From assembly GCF_016909185.1 (NCBI RefSeq), contig NZ_JAFBFH010000028.1:1-64000 (forward strand): 64,000 nucleotides of DNA, written 5' to 3'. Below are positions 20,079 to 29,050 of this stretch, piece after piece; positions within the stretch are counted from its first letter, which is position 1; every line of letters starts with the position of its first letter. The translations under genes were made by a program, and so were the position numbers. Source of the stretch: Siminovitchia thermophila (GTDB taxonomy: Bacteria; Bacillota; Bacilli; Bacillales; Bacillaceae_C). The notes under the pieces were generated by a model that saw only the letters and a program-made list of their open reading frames with translations, did not search any database and was not told where the DNA came from.

Positions 20079-21347
20079 ATGAGTACACAGCCATTGGCCT
20101 TTCGAATGAGGCCTCGTGAAATCACAGAGGTAATCGGACAAGAACATCTTGTCGGCGAAGGAAAGATCATCGCCAGAATGGTAAAGGCAAAACAGTTGTC
20201 CTCCATGATTTTATATGGCCCGCCCGGGATCGGTAAAACATCAATTGCCAATGCGATTGCCGGAAGCACCAAGTATGCGTTCCGATCCCTAAACGCCGTT
20301 ACAAATAACAAAAAAGATATGGAAATCGTTGCGGCCGAAGCGAAAATGAGCGGAAAAGTCATTTTGCTTCTTGATGAAGTGCACCGCTTGGATAAAGCAA
20401 AACAAGATTTTCTTTTGCCATATCTCGAAAATGGCATGATCATACTAATTGGCGCAACAACAAGCAATCCATATCATGCGATTAATCCGGCCATCAGAAG
20501 CCGTTGCCAAATCTTTGAGCTTTTTCCTTTAACAGAACAGGATATGAAGAAAGCATTGCATCAGGCGCTTCATGACAAAGAGCGAGGACTCGGCCAATAT
20601 GATATTTCCGTGAATGATGATGCCTTGAATCACTTTGCCGCCGCCTGCAACGGTGATGCAAGAAGTGCCTTGAATGCACTCGAGCTTGCCGTTCTTTCGA
20701 CGGAGCCTTCCAACGACGGCGTCATCCATATCACACGCGAAATCGCTGAGGAATGCCTTCAGAAAAAAAGCCTTGCCCATGATAAAAATGGCGATGCTCA
20801 CTATGATGTTTTAAGTGCTTTGCAAAAATCAATTCGGGGAAGTGACACAAATGCCGCCCTGCATTATTTGGGCAGATTGATCGAAGCGGGTGATTTGCCG
20901 AGCATTTCCAGAAGGCTCCTTGTCATTGCCTATGAGGACATCGGCCTTGCCAGCCCCCAAGCGGGCCAGAGGACATTGGCTGCTATTATGACGGCCGAAA
21001 AAATCGGCTTCCCCGAGGCGAGAATCCCGCTCGCCAATGCAGTAATTGAATTATGCCTATCCCCTAAATCAAATTCCGCCTACAAAGCTATTGATGAAGC
21101 TTTGCAAGATATTCGGACGGGAAAAAGCGGTGAAGTGCCGCTTCACCTGAAAGACGCCCATTATAAAGGGGCGAAAGCTTTGGGACGGGGTCTGGATTAT
21201 AAATATCCGCACGATTACGAATCGGGCTGGGTAAAACAGCAATATTTGCCGGACAAACTAATGAATAAAACATACTATAAGCCAAAAAAGACAGGAAAGT
21301 TTGAACAAACTCTCGCGACCATATATGAAAAAATTAATAAAGCCTAA
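20079..21347 (+). CDS. rarA: Replication-associated recombination protein RarA
   Basis: AAA+ ATPase of the MgsA/WRNIP1 family acting at stalled replication forks. The 422-residue protein has Walker A GPPGIGKTS (lysine near 53), Walker B LLLDEVHRLDK and sensor ATTSNPYHAINPA, then the tetramerisation domain containing AYEDIGLASP. The ATG at 20079 is preceded by GGAGTGG; the frame opens earlier but without a ribosome binding site. It is divergent from the cymR operon and convergent with tcdA, and corresponds to B. subtilis yrvN. Confidence 0.96.
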   Translation: MSTQPLAFRMRPREITEVIGQEHLVGEGKIIARMVKAKQLSSMILYGPPGIGKTSIANAIAGSTKYAFRSLNAVTNNKKDMEIVAAEAKMSGKVILLLDEVHRLDKAKQDFLLPYLENGMIILIGATTSNPYHAINPAIRSRCQIFELFPLTEQDMKKALHQALHDKERGLGQYDISVNDDALNHFAAACNGDARSALNALELAVLSTEPSNDGVIHITREIAEECLQKKSLAHDKNGDAHYDVLSALQKSIRGSDTNAALHYLGRLIEAGDLPSISRRLLVIAYEDIGLASPQAGQRTLAAIMTAEKIGFPEARIPLANAVIELCLSPKSNSAYKAIDEALQDIRTGKSGEVPLHLKDAHYKGAKALGRGLDYKYPHDYESGWVKQQYLPDKLMNKTYYKPKKTGKFEQTLATIYEKINKA

Positions 21348-21384
21348 ACGGGACGCTGTTGCTTGACGTCCCGTTTCATTTTTT
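21346..21384 (+). terminator. Rho-independent terminator of rarA
   Basis: Stem AAACGGGACG/CGTCCCGTTT followed by ATTTTTTT, overlapping the end of rarA. On the minus strand it may also serve tcdA. Confidence 0.85.
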
Positions 21385-21389
21385 TATTT

Positions 21390-22154
21390 TTACCCATCAT
21401 GAACCCGATGAATGTGAATGTCCTTTAATAATTGCCGGACAACGTAACTGGCCATGATTAACCCTACTGTCGACGGTACGAACGCATTGGAAGAAGGGGG
21501 CATTTTAGCTTTTCGAATATCTGATTGCTCATTGCCTACCTCCTCAAGTACCTCTTCCCGTGCTACGATGGGACTTTCATCAGAAAAGACGACCGGGATC
21601 CCTTTTTGAATCCCTTCTTTTCTAAGCCTTGTCCGAATGACCTTTGCAATCGGGTCCGTATGTGTGTCTGAAATATCCTTAATCATAAATCTTGTTGGGT
21701 CCATCTTATTCGCCGCACCCATACTGGAAATCATAGGCACATTCCTCTTTAGGCACTCTTTCATTAAATGGATTTTATAAGAAATTGTATCTGAAGCATC
21801 TACAACAAAATCTAATGGCTGCTGAAAAAATTTTTCATACGTTTCTTCCGTGTAAAACATATTTAAGGCGATAACTTCACATTCAGGATTGATATCTTTA
21901 ATCCGCTCTTTCATTAATTCTGCCTTGGACTGCCCCACCGTTGATAAAAGAGCAATAATTTGCCTGTTTACATTCGTAATATCCACAACATCTTTATCAA
22001 CCAAAATTAATTTCCCCACGCCGGACCGTGCCAACGCTTCTGCTGAAAAAGACCCTACCCCGCCAATTCCCAAAACGGCAACGGAACTGTTTTTTAAAAT
22101 ATCAAGCCCCTCTTTGCCGATGGCCAATTCATTACGGGAAAACTGGTGCAACAT
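21390..22154 (-). CDS. tcdA: tRNA threonylcarbamoyladenosine dehydratase TcdA (YrvM)
   Basis: E1/ThiF-like enzyme that uses ATP to cyclise t6A37 of tRNA to ct6A. The nucleotide-binding GIGGVGS lies at about 29-35, with DKDVVDITNVNRQ following, and the family C-terminus FVPSTVGLIMASYVV is present. I chose the third of three consecutive ATGs (22154), 9 bases from TTGGAG, which gives 254 residues starting MLHQFSRNEL; the frame continues to 22244 without support. The gene lies downstream of the 6S RNA gene, as in B. subtilis. Confidence 0.94.
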   Translation of the reverse strand: MLHQFSRNELAIGKEGLDILKNSSVAVLGIGGVGSFSAEALARSGVGKLILVDKDVVDITNVNRQIIALLSTVGQSKAELMKERIKDINPECEVIALNMFYTEETYEKFFQQPLDFVVDASDTISYKIHLMKECLKRNVPMISSMGAANKMDPTRFMIKDISDTHTDPIAKVIRTRLRKEGIQKGIPVVFSDESPIVAREEVLEEVGNEQSDIRKAKMPPSSNAFVPSTVGLIMASYVVRQLLKDIHIHRVHDG

Positions 22155-22245
22155 CATCATCAACTCCAATTGTATAGAACTCGGAATAAGAATAATGGAA
22201 AATCGGTTTGCTGGCAAGAAAATGAGAAGACGGTATTGATTCAAA

Positions 22246-22276
22246 ACAAAAAAGCCCGTCTGTCTATATGGGCTAG
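22246..22276 (-). terminator. Small terminator-like hairpin before tcdA
   Basis: Minus-strand AGCCC/GGGCT stem with a 12-base loop followed by six T, lying between a tiny ORF (22282-22308) and tcdA. It may be an attenuator. Confidence 0.5.
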
Positions 22277-22281
22277 ATGTA

Positions 22282-22308
22282 TTATTTCCAAAAAATCTGT
22301 TGAACCAA
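22282..22308 (-). CDS. Possible 8-codon leader peptide before tcdA
   Basis: TTG start with AAAGGAG 6 bases upstream, encoding L/M-V-Q-Q-I-F-W-K and a TAA stop, followed 6 bases later by a terminator-like hairpin. It looks like a leader-peptide arrangement. It could equally be chance. Confidence 0.3.
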   Translation of the reverse strand: MVQQIFWK

Positions 22309-22387
22309 ACTAATCTCCTTTAACCCTTTCCCGCGTCTGAATGCCGCCCCCGCTAGCGGCTGGGAAATTGCCTATTATTCTCTGCAA

Positions 22388-22422
22388 TAAAAAACAACCG
22401 GCAAGGCTTCTTACCGGTTGCT
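22388..22422 (-). terminator. Terminator of 6S RNA
   Basis: Stem GCAACCGG...CCGGTTG with a GAAG-type loop and six T on the minus strand, about 20 bases past the mature 3' end. Confidence 0.85.
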
Positions 22423-22443
22423 GATCTTTTTCCATATAAAACG

Positions 22444-22630
22444 AAAAGTCCCAATCGTGCCGTCTTTGAATCCTTTGTTTTGAACCCGCTCTCGGCAGGT
22501 GGGTGCCCTGTTCCAGGCTTCAAGCTTCCTTTTCACAAAGGCTTGCCATCAGCCGGGAAACGCCAGGCTCCCGTATTTAAAACTTGTCGGTCAAAACGAT
22601 AAGGTATGGAGACGAACACATCAGGACTTT
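22444..22630 (-). ncRNA. bsrA: 6S RNA (6S-1/BsrA)
   Basis: Minus-strand transcript of about 187 nt between aspS and tcdA, where bsrA lies in B. subtilis. The 5' end AAAGTCCTGATGTG pairs with the 3' end GGGACTTTT to close the terminal stem, as in other 6S RNAs. Long internal pairings (for example GCCTGGCG...GCCTGGAACAGGGC regions) frame a central bubble that mimics an open promoter and binds SigA RNA polymerase. A strong promoter lies upstream and a terminator downstream. Confidence 0.9.
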
Positions 22631-22643
22631 CCTTGTTGAATAA

Positions 22644-22672
22644 ATACTAACACAGGGCTTTAAATATATCAA
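22644..22672 (-). promoter_or_regulatory. Promoter of 6S RNA
   Basis: Minus-strand TTGATA (22667-22672), a 17-bp spacer and TAGTAT (22644-22649) with an upstream TG-like extension. The predicted start lies close to the mature 5' end. Confidence 0.8.
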
Positions 22673-22736
22673 TTAAAAACAAATGGGAAATGTGTCATCT
22701 TCTAGTCCGAAACCTGTTTTTTCACAAGCCATAAAA

Positions 22737-24566
22737 TCAATCCTGGCTGGACATTCCCTTCATTGCGTTCTGTTCTCTTTTCGTTTCAAGCTCTTGAATG
22801 GCATGCTGATCCAACTGCAAATGCAACTCTGCCAACTGATCACCGCTTACCTCATCTGGTGCTTTCATGAGCAAGTCGCTGGCGCTGGCCGTTTTTGGAA
22901 AAGCAATCGTATCACGAAGGCTGGCCCGACTAGCAAGCACCATTACCATCCGGTCAAGACCAAGGGCAACACCACCGTGCGGGGGTGTTCCATACTCAAA
23001 TGCTTCCAACAAAAAGCCAAACTGCTCTTTTGCCTCTTCATCTGTAAAACCGAGCACTTTGAACATTTTTTCTTGTACATCCCGTTCAAAAATCCGCAAA
23101 GAGCCTCCGCCCAGCTCATATCCGTTTAATACGAGGTCATAAGCATGGGCGCGAACTCGGGCTGGATCTGTTTCCAAAAGAGGCAAATCTTCCCGTACAG
23201 GCATTGTAAACGGGTGGTGTGCGGCTGTATAACGCTTTTCATCTTCGTTATACTCTAGGAGCGGCCAATCCGTTACCCATAGAAAATTGAATTTCGTTTC
23301 ATCAATGAGATTCAATTCTTTGCCCAATTTCAATCTAAGAGCACCGAGTGAATCAGCTACAATGTCGCGTGTATCCGCCACATACAGAATTAAATCTCCG
23401 ACTTCAGCTTGAAGCGCAGCCGTCAATTGTCCCGAAATATCTTCGTCAAAAAACTTGGCGATTGGACCCTTTATCCCGTCGTCTTCCACTTTCATCCACG
23501 CGAGCCCTTTAGCCCCGTATCTGCCTGCGTATTCTCCGAGCGCATCAATATCTTTTCTGGAATACTTTTCGGCACCGCCTTTGACGACGATTGCTTTTAC
23601 TTGTCCTCCTTTTTGCACTGCACCGGCAAACACTTTAAAATCGGAGTGTTTGACGATCTCCGAGACATCGGTCAACTCCATGTCAAACCGTGTATCCGGT
23701 TTGTCCGAACCGAATCGCGCCATCGCGTCGTTATACGAAATTGTTGGAAATGGGGTGGAAACGTCGATTCCCTTTGCCTTTTTCATTACCTGGACCATCA
23801 TTTTTTCAACCATGGCCATAATCTCATGCTGATCCTTAAAACTTGTTTCGATGTCCACCTGCGTAAACTCCGGCTGACGATCTGCCCTTAAATCCTCATC
23901 CCGAAAACAGCGGGCAATTTGATAATATTTATCAAATCCACTTACCATCAACAGTTGTTTAAAGATTTGCGGTGACTGGGGCAGCGCATAAAATTCTCCT
24001 GGATGAACTCTGCTTGGAACAAGGTAATCCCTTGCACCTTCTGGTGTGCTTTTTGTCAACAACGGTGTCTCGATTTCCAGGAAGCCTTCATCATTTAAAA
24101 AGCCGCGGATTGTATTGGTCACATCATGGCGCAATTTAAGTACGTCAAACATTTCCGGACGACGCAAATCCAAATAGCGGTACCGCAGGCGAATATCTTC
24201 TGCAGCTTCCGTATTGTCTTCAATCATGAACGGAGGGGTCTTCGCCTTGTTGATGATGGTCACTTCTTTGACAATGACCTCGATTGTTCCTGTCTTGATT
24301 TTAGGATTAAATGTGCTTTCTTCCCTTTTTACGACCGTCCCTTTTACATCAATAACATATTCATTGCGGATCGTCTCAGCTATATGTAAAGCTTCTTCTG
24401 AAGTTTCCGGGTTAAATACGATTTGTACGATTCCCGTCCGGTCACGCAGGTCTATAAAAATGAGTCCCCCCAAATCGCGGCGCCTTTGAACCCATCCTTT
24501 TAAAACAACGGATTCTCCAATCGCGCTTTCTTCTATTTCCCCGCAATAATGCGTTCTCCCATACAT
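22737..24566 (-). CDS. aspS: Aspartate-tRNA ligase
   Basis: Class IIb aminoacyl-tRNA synthetase of 609 residues, of bacterial type. It has an N-terminal OB-fold anticodon domain ([24 protein letters not shown]), motif 2 [19 protein letters not shown], the GAD insertion typical of bacterial AspRS and motif 3 [12 protein letters not shown] near residue 530. The C-terminus is extended by about 20 charged residues. It is the second gene of hisS-aspS (17-bp gap) and is therefore under the hisS T-box. AAGGAGG precedes the start. Confidence 0.97.
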   Translation of the reverse strand: MYGRTHYCGEIEESAIGESVVLKGWVQRRRDLGGLIFIDLRDRTGIVQIVFNPETSEEALHIAETIRNEYVIDVKGTVVKREESTFNPKIKTGTIEVIVKEVTIINKAKTPPFMIEDNTEAAEDIRLRYRYLDLRRPEMFDVLKLRHDVTNTIRGFLNDEGFLEIETPLLTKSTPEGARDYLVPSRVHPGEFYALPQSPQIFKQLLMVSGFDKYYQIARCFRDEDLRADRQPEFTQVDIETSFKDQHEIMAMVEKMMVQVMKKAKGIDVSTPFPTISYNDAMARFGSDKPDTRFDMELTDVSEIVKHSDFKVFAGAVQKGGQVKAIVVKGGAEKYSRKDIDALGEYAGRYGAKGLAWMKVEDDGIKGPIAKFFDEDISGQLTAALQAEVGDLILYVADTRDIVADSLGALRLKLGKELNLIDETKFNFLWVTDWPLLEYNEDEKRYTAAHHPFTMPVREDLPLLETDPARVRAHAYDLVLNGYELGGGSLRIFERDVQEKMFKVLGFTDEEAKEQFGFLLEAFEYGTPPHGGVALGLDRMVMVLASRASLRDTIAFPKTASASDLLMKAPDEVSGDQLAELHLQLDQHAIQELETKREQNAMKGMSSQD

Positions 24567-24583
24567 ACCAATGATCCTCCTTG

Positions 24584-25852
24584 TTAAATACCAGATTTCA
24601 ATTGTTCAACCATATTTTCAAGCTCCACACTTGTTTGCTCACCAGTTTCCAAGTGCTTCAGGAGCGCTTTTCCCTCTTTTAATTCATCTTCACCAATAAT
24701 GACGGCATATTTGGCGTGAAGTCGCTCGGCCGCCTTAAATTGGGCTTTTAATTTTCGGCCCATATAATCTTTTTCTGCCGAAAAACCAGCGCGGCGTAAT
24801 TGCTGTAAAAGCGGGACAGCATACTCCTCCGCTTCTTCCCCGAGAGCGATGATAAAATAATCAATGGACTCCTCTTGCGGGAGGGCAACACCTTCAGCAT
24901 CCAAGGCACTTAAAAGCCGCTCCACACTCAAAGCGAAACCGATCCCCGGCTTGTCAGGACCCCCGACTTCCTCTACAAGCCCGTCATATCTTCCGCCGCC
25001 GCATAAAGTCGTAATGGCACCGAACCCTTCCGCTTCACTCATAATTTCAAAAGCCGTATGGTTATAATAATCCAATCCTCTAACAAGGTTGGGATCCACG
25101 ACAAAGTCAATTCCCATCCCTTTGAGCAGCTTTTTCACTTTCTCGAAATATTCGGATGAAGCTTCATTCAAATAATCAAGAATGGAAGGCGCCGTTTGCA
25201 TCAACTTGTGGCCACGGTCTTTTTTACAATCCAGAATCCGGAGTGGATTCGTTTTAAGCCTTTGCTGGCAGTCTTCGCAAAATTCTCCGATATTCGGTTG
25301 AAAATGAGCAACGAGCGCTTCCCGAAGAGCCGACCTGCTTGAACGGTCGCCTAGACTATTGATCACAAGACGAAGTTCTCTCAAGCCCAGATTCCTGTAA
25401 AACTCCATCGCAAGCGAAATTACCTCGGCATCTATCGCAGGATCGTCACTGCCAATTGCCTCGATGCCAAACTGGACAAACTGGCGGTAACGTCCGGCTT
25501 GTGGTCGCTCATACCGAAACATCGGGCCAATATAATACAATTTAACAGGTTGAATCGTTTGCCCGTACATTTTATTTTCAGCATAAGAGCGGACAACGGC
25601 AGCTGTTCCCTCCGGCCTCAATGTCAAGCTCCGGCCTCCTCTGTCCGTGAACGTGTACATCTCTTTTTGCACAATATCTGTTGAATCCCCAACACTTCTT
25701 TGGAACAGCTCAGTCTGTTCAAAAATAGGCGTTCGAATTTCTTTGTATTGATACTTTTGGCAAATGTCCCTTGCCGTTTTCTCAATATACTGCCACTTTT
25801 CCACTTCTCCCGGAAGTATGTCTTGAGTTCCTCTCGGAATTTGAATACCCAA
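24584..25852 (-). CDS. hisS: Histidine-tRNA ligase
   Basis: Class IIa synthetase of 422 residues. It shows [11 protein letters not shown] at the N-terminus, motif 2 [15 protein letters not shown], the HisA motif [11 protein letters not shown] and motif 3 [12 protein letters not shown]. The start is a TTG (25852) 8 bases after AAAGGGGG. A T-box leader lies directly upstream. Confidence 0.97.
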   Translation of the reverse strand: MGIQIPRGTQDILPGEVEKWQYIEKTARDICQKYQYKEIRTPIFEQTELFQRSVGDSTDIVQKEMYTFTDRGGRSLTLRPEGTAAVVRSYAENKMYGQTIQPVKLYYIGPMFRYERPQAGRYRQFVQFGIEAIGSDDPAIDAEVISLAMEFYRNLGLRELRLVINSLGDRSSRSALREALVAHFQPNIGEFCEDCQQRLKTNPLRILDCKKDRGHKLMQTAPSILDYLNEASSEYFEKVKKLLKGMGIDFVVDPNLVRGLDYYNHTAFEIMSEAEGFGAITTLCGGGRYDGLVEEVGGPDKPGIGFALSVERLLSALDAEGVALPQEESIDYFIIALGEEAEEYAVPLLQQLRRAGFSAEKDYMGRKLKAQFKAAERLHAKYAVIIGEDELKEGKALLKHLETGEQTSVELENMVEQLKSGI

Positions 25853-25894
25853 GCTTACATCCCCCTTTTACAAGTTCATGATTTTTCCTAAATA

Positions 25895-26173
25895 AAAATA
25901 AAAAACCCTCGGTCTCTTGTTTGAACGAAACAAGGGACGAGAGTTGTTTCCCGCGGTGCCACCCTTATAAAAGCAAAATGCTTTCACTTTCACATATAAC
26001 GCCTGTTGTGCGTCCATCCCCTACTGGGCATTAATGCCGTTCGAAGCGGATTCCTACGGAGTGTCTTTCATCGGGATATTTGTGGAAATATTTTCAGCCG
26101 GGATATTTCCTCTCTGCTCAAATAAAGTTCCGATTACTCTCTCCATCATCGGTTTTTTATTTTTGAATGTACT
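25895..26173 (-). promoter_or_regulatory. T-box leader of hisS-aspS
   Basis: Minus strand shows the T-box AAGGGTGGCACCGCGGG (25950-25966), followed by a terminator hairpin (CTTGTTT/AAACAAG core) and TTTTTT before hisS. A CAC triplet in GATGAAAGACACTCC could be the His specifier. Read-through should depend on uncharged tRNA-His. Confidence 0.9.
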
Positions 26174-26179
26174 TCTTTA

Positions 26180-26208
26180 ATCATACGAATGCGTAAAAAC
26201 TTTGTCAA
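26180..26208 (-). promoter_or_regulatory. Promoter of hisS-aspS
   Basis: TTGACA (26203-26208), a 17-bp spacer and TATGAT (26180-26185) on the minus strand, just after the small upstream gene. Confidence 0.88.
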
Positions 26209-26213
26209 CAAGT

Positions 26214-26387
26214 TTACCCTTTGGCCAGCTTTCTTTTTAAAGCATTTCGTTCTGAATGCGATAATCCCATTTCCTGCTCTTGTTTCGTTTCAAACACCCG
26301 GTCATTTTCCAGCAAATTCTGAAAGTCAAGCCCTATGTAATGGGGTATATTGACGGAAGCGAGATGACTTTTCTCGTTTGTCCTCAT
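26214..26387 (-). CDS. Small hypothetical protein between hisS and the amidase
   Basis: A 57-residue charged, soluble protein (MRTNEKSHLASVNIPHYIG at the start, RNALKRKLAKG at the end). The ATG at 26387 has a strong GGAGG 7 bases upstream; the open frame extends further but without support. It occupies the place of the small gene yrzK in B. subtilis, but I cannot confirm homology. Function unknown. Confidence 0.7.
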   Translation of the reverse strand: MRTNEKSHLASVNIPHYIGLDFQNLLENDRVFETKQEQEMGLSHSERNALKRKLAKG

Positions 26388-26547
26388 GCAAAAACCTCCA
26401 AAAATGATATTATTTCTATTGTTCCCTACAGAAACATTTTCTATAATTGATAGAGAATTTCTTTTTGAATGAAAGATGGGCAAACCCCCCCTTTTTAAAA
26501 ATCCTCCCTCATGAGATAATGTGGCGAGAGAGAAAGGCGGTCATATT

Positions 26548-27813
26548 TTGGGGAAAAAAAAGCTGTTTATGATCTTTTTACTGCTGCTCCTCCTTGCAGT
26601 TATCGTAAATCTTCCTTCCTGGATCACTGCCGACTCCATCACTATTGAAATTACCGGTGATGTCGTCAATGTACGGGAAAAGCCAGGCACTTCCTATTCA
26701 ATAATTACCCAAATTAGAAAAGGAGAATCTTACACTGTTGAAAAAGAACAGGGTGATTGGTACGAAATCAAGCTGCCATCCGGACAGACGGGCTGGATTG
26801 CCAATTGGCTTGCAGTAAAACAGACTAGTTCGGAAATGCAGTCAGGTACGGTAAATGTAGATAGTTTAAATGTTCGTGCTGACGCTAACGCGAATAGTGA
26901 AATTATAGGAAAATTAAATAGTGGCGAAAAAGTGAAAATGATTCAGGAAAGCAACGGGTGGTACGAAATCTCATACAAATCCGGGTCTGCATGGGTAAAT
27001 GCGCAATATATAGAAAAATCCACATCCGAAAGCAGTTCACCCGAATCAGAAGGGCGCAATATATCCATTCTTCATGATGGGACAAACATTCGGAAAAAAC
27101 CGGAATTGGCATCTCCAATCGTAGACACGGCACATTCCGGAGAAGTGTATGAAGTCATCGAGGAAAAAAATAACTGGTATAAAATTGAAGCAGCCAATGG
27201 GAAAACCGGCTTTATCGCCAGTTGGGTTGTATCATCAACAAACCGGCCAGTATTACATAATAAATCGGGAGACGGGATTTCCGGAAAAACGATCGTCGTC
27301 GATGCGGGACACGGAGGAGAGGATAAAGGAGCCACCGGCAGTTCTGGCGTAATTGAAAAAAAACTCACTCTTGAAACGGCTCGACTGCTGGAAAAAAAGT
27401 TGAAAAATGCGGGAGCCAATGTGATTATGACGAGAAGCCGTGACAGATATGTTCCGCTGCATAACAGGACAAACGCCGCCATTGAAAACCGGGCGGATGC
27501 CTTTGTCAGCCTGCACTACGACAGCATAAATGACCCTGTTACCAACGGGCATACAACTTACTATCACTATGCTTACGATAAACAATTGGCCGATGTTGTT
27601 CACTCACATTTGGGCAAGGAGATCGGCTTGAAAGACCGCGGCACCAAATTTGGCAACTACTATGTGCTCAGGGAGAACAGCCAGCCCTCCATATTGCTTG
27701 AACTGGGCTATTTGAGCAACGCCTCCGAAGAGCAGACCATTAACTCCAAACGATACCGTGATACGGTTACAACGGCAATTACCGACGGCTTGAAGGATTA
27801 TTTTTCCAACTAG
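26548..27813 (+). CDS. yrvJ: N-acetylmuramoyl-L-alanine amidase with SH3b repeats (YrvJ-like)
   Basis: Secreted cell-wall hydrolase. From the TTG at 26548 (AAAGGCGG 7 bases upstream) the 421 residues start with a signal peptide or anchor (MGKKKLFMIFLLLLLLAVIV). Three SH3b domains follow, each with VNVREKPG/LNVRADAN/TNIRKKPE and GWI/AWV/GFI strands, and then an Amidase_3 domain with the zinc ligands in VVDAGHGGEDKG, the metal-binding histidine in FVSLHYDS and the catalytic glutamate in LLELGYLSN. It cuts the MurNAc-L-Ala bond. It is on plus while its neighbours are on minus, unlike the B. subtilis order as I recall it. Confidence 0.92.
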   Translation: MGKKKLFMIFLLLLLLAVIVNLPSWITADSITIEITGDVVNVREKPGTSYSIITQIRKGESYTVEKEQGDWYEIKLPSGQTGWIANWLAVKQTSSEMQSGTVNVDSLNVRADANANSEIIGKLNSGEKVKMIQESNGWYEISYKSGSAWVNAQYIEKSTSESSSPESEGRNISILHDGTNIRKKPELASPIVDTAHSGEVYEVIEEKNNWYKIEAANGKTGFIASWVVSSTNRPVLHNKSGDGISGKTIVVDAGHGGEDKGATGSSGVIEKKLTLETARLLEKKLKNAGANVIMTRSRDRYVPLHNRTNAAIENRADAFVSLHYDSINDPVTNGHTTYYHYAYDKQLADVVHSHLGKEIGLKDRGTKFGNYYVLRENSQPSILLELGYLSNASEEQTINSKRYRDTVTTAITDGLKDYFSN

Positions 27814-27850
27814 AAGCGCCGATCAAACGATAAAATAAGAACTGACAGGG

Positions 27851-27888
27851 GGACCTTTGCCACCACAACAATGGGCTAAGGTCCTTTC
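27851..27888 (+). terminator. Probable terminator of the amidase gene
   Basis: Stem GGACCTTTGCCA/TGGGCTAAGGTCC with one mismatch and a short TTT tail, about 40 bases after the stop. Confidence 0.5.
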
Positions 27889-27984
27889 AACTGTGCAAAC
27901 GCCTGAAAGCACCGTCCCGAAAAAAGCGATCGCTTCAGATTGATGAGACCCAATCGGATACATCGCCCCCCAGATGCCTTAGCC

Positions 27985-28260
27985 CGCTATCGTCGGCTGT
28001 ATGATCATTTTTCGGCCGTTCGGATCTCCCATCTTCTTGAATATTATTTTCGGAATATATTATCAATTCGAATGCCGCTTTTCTGATTTTTTCATCTGCT
28101 CACACATTATAGACTGCCCCGTGGATGAGCAATTCTCGATTTCCCCGGCAAACGGGCGCGATCTAAACGCTTCGATAACTGTTTTCTTGATCAATCCGTG
28201 CAATCGTGCGTCTGGACCACTGTTAATGGCCGATTTTTTGATTGAAATGCCTGGTTACCG
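27985..28260 (-). pseudogene. Possible gene remnant behind the orphan T-box
   Basis: On the minus strand, downstream of the T-box terminator, one frame stays open for about 60 codons (roughly 28060-28256; contains SGPDARLHGLIKKTVIEAF and ends KKSEKRHSN) without a start codon or ribosome binding site. Its composition is protein-like, but I cannot recognise a family. It may be the decayed end of the gene the T-box once controlled. The remaining sequence to 27985 shows nothing. Confidence 0.25.
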
Positions 28261-28305
28261 AAGTGTAGTCCCTTGTTGACGGGTCGCTCACTTTCTGTTT
28301 GTGCC

Positions 28306-28500
28306 GGTATAAAAAACCCAATCATCCTGCGGGACGATTGGGTTCGCGGTGCCACACCCTTCATTATTTCTAACAGAAATGTACAAACATACAAGGCTGC
28401 TCGGTGTGAAGCTCAAGAGTCCTTTCATCATTATCAGCTCTCGAGCAATGTGACATTACTTTTTACGATTGAAAAAAATTTTTATCTATAAAATCGAAAC
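28306..28500 (-). promoter_or_regulatory. Orphan, probably decayed T-box leader
   Basis: The minus strand has AGGGTGTGGCACCGCGAA (28341-28358), i.e. a T-box core with two extra bases inside GGGTGG. A clear terminator hairpin follows (AACCCAATCGTCC/GGATGATTGGGTT plus six T, 28315-28346). A short stem CTCGAGAG/CTCTTGAG with GATGAAAGGACTC resembles the descending arm of stem I in the alaS and hisS leaders; most of stem I is missing. No intact gene lies downstream: the next is the convergent amidase. Confidence 0.75.
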
Positions 28501-28578
28501 ATGTTATTCTCAACACAAATATGCGATTTGTCGATCAAAGCTATCATTTTTTCCAATGGATCATTCTTTGCATTCATT

Positions 28579-29034
28579 TTAAAGTGGTTCCTGATGGTTT
28601 TTTTCTAAAATCAAGGTAACTGGCCCATCGTTGATCAAATCAACTTCCATCATTGCTCCAAAAATCCCCGTTTCTACACGTACACCTTTGTTTCGCAACA
28701 TTTCGTTAAATTTCTCGTATAGTCCCTTTGCGTATTCGGGTCTGGCCGCCTCACCAAAGCTCGGGCGCCTACCCTTGCTGCAATCTGCATAAATCGTAAA
28801 CTGGGAAACAGATAAGATGTCGCCGGCAACATCCATTAGGGAGCGGTTCATTTTACCGGCCTCATCTTCAAACACACGCAAATTGACAATTTTATCAGCC
28901 AGCCACTCTGCCTCTTTTTCTGTATCTTCATGAGTGATGCCGACAAGCAGTACAAAACCTTGTCCAATCCTGCCTGTCGCTTCACCATCAACCATTACTT
29001 TTGCTTGTTTGCATCTTTGCAAGACAATTTTCAC
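28579..29034 (-). CDS. dtd: D-aminoacyl-tRNA deacylase
   Basis: Hydrolyses D-aminoacyl- and glycyl-tRNA-Ala mischarges. The 151 residues contain the signature [19 protein letters not shown] (catalytic Ser-Gln-Phe-Thr region about 77-80) and the [19 protein letters not shown] motif near the C-terminus with the Gly-cis-Pro-like element. It starts at a GTG with AAAGGGG upstream, 16 bp after relA, so the two form an operon as in B. subtilis (yrvI). Confidence 0.95.
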   Translation of the reverse strand: MKIVLQRCKQAKVMVDGEATGRIGQGFVLLVGITHEDTEKEAEWLADKIVNLRVFEDEAGKMNRSLMDVAGDILSVSQFTIYADCSKGRRPSFGEAARPEYAKGLYEKFNEMLRNKGVRVETGIFGAMMEVDLINDGPVTLILEKNHQEPL

Positions 29035-29050
29035 AATCCGTCATGCCCCT

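Noticed and set aside
26903-27603. Minus-strand frames opposite the amidase
   Set aside because: The amidase frame contains complete SH3b and catalytic motifs; the others are shadows.
28001-28491. Plus-strand frames across the orphan T-box region
   Set aside because: They read through a structured leader on the other strand and have no start signals.
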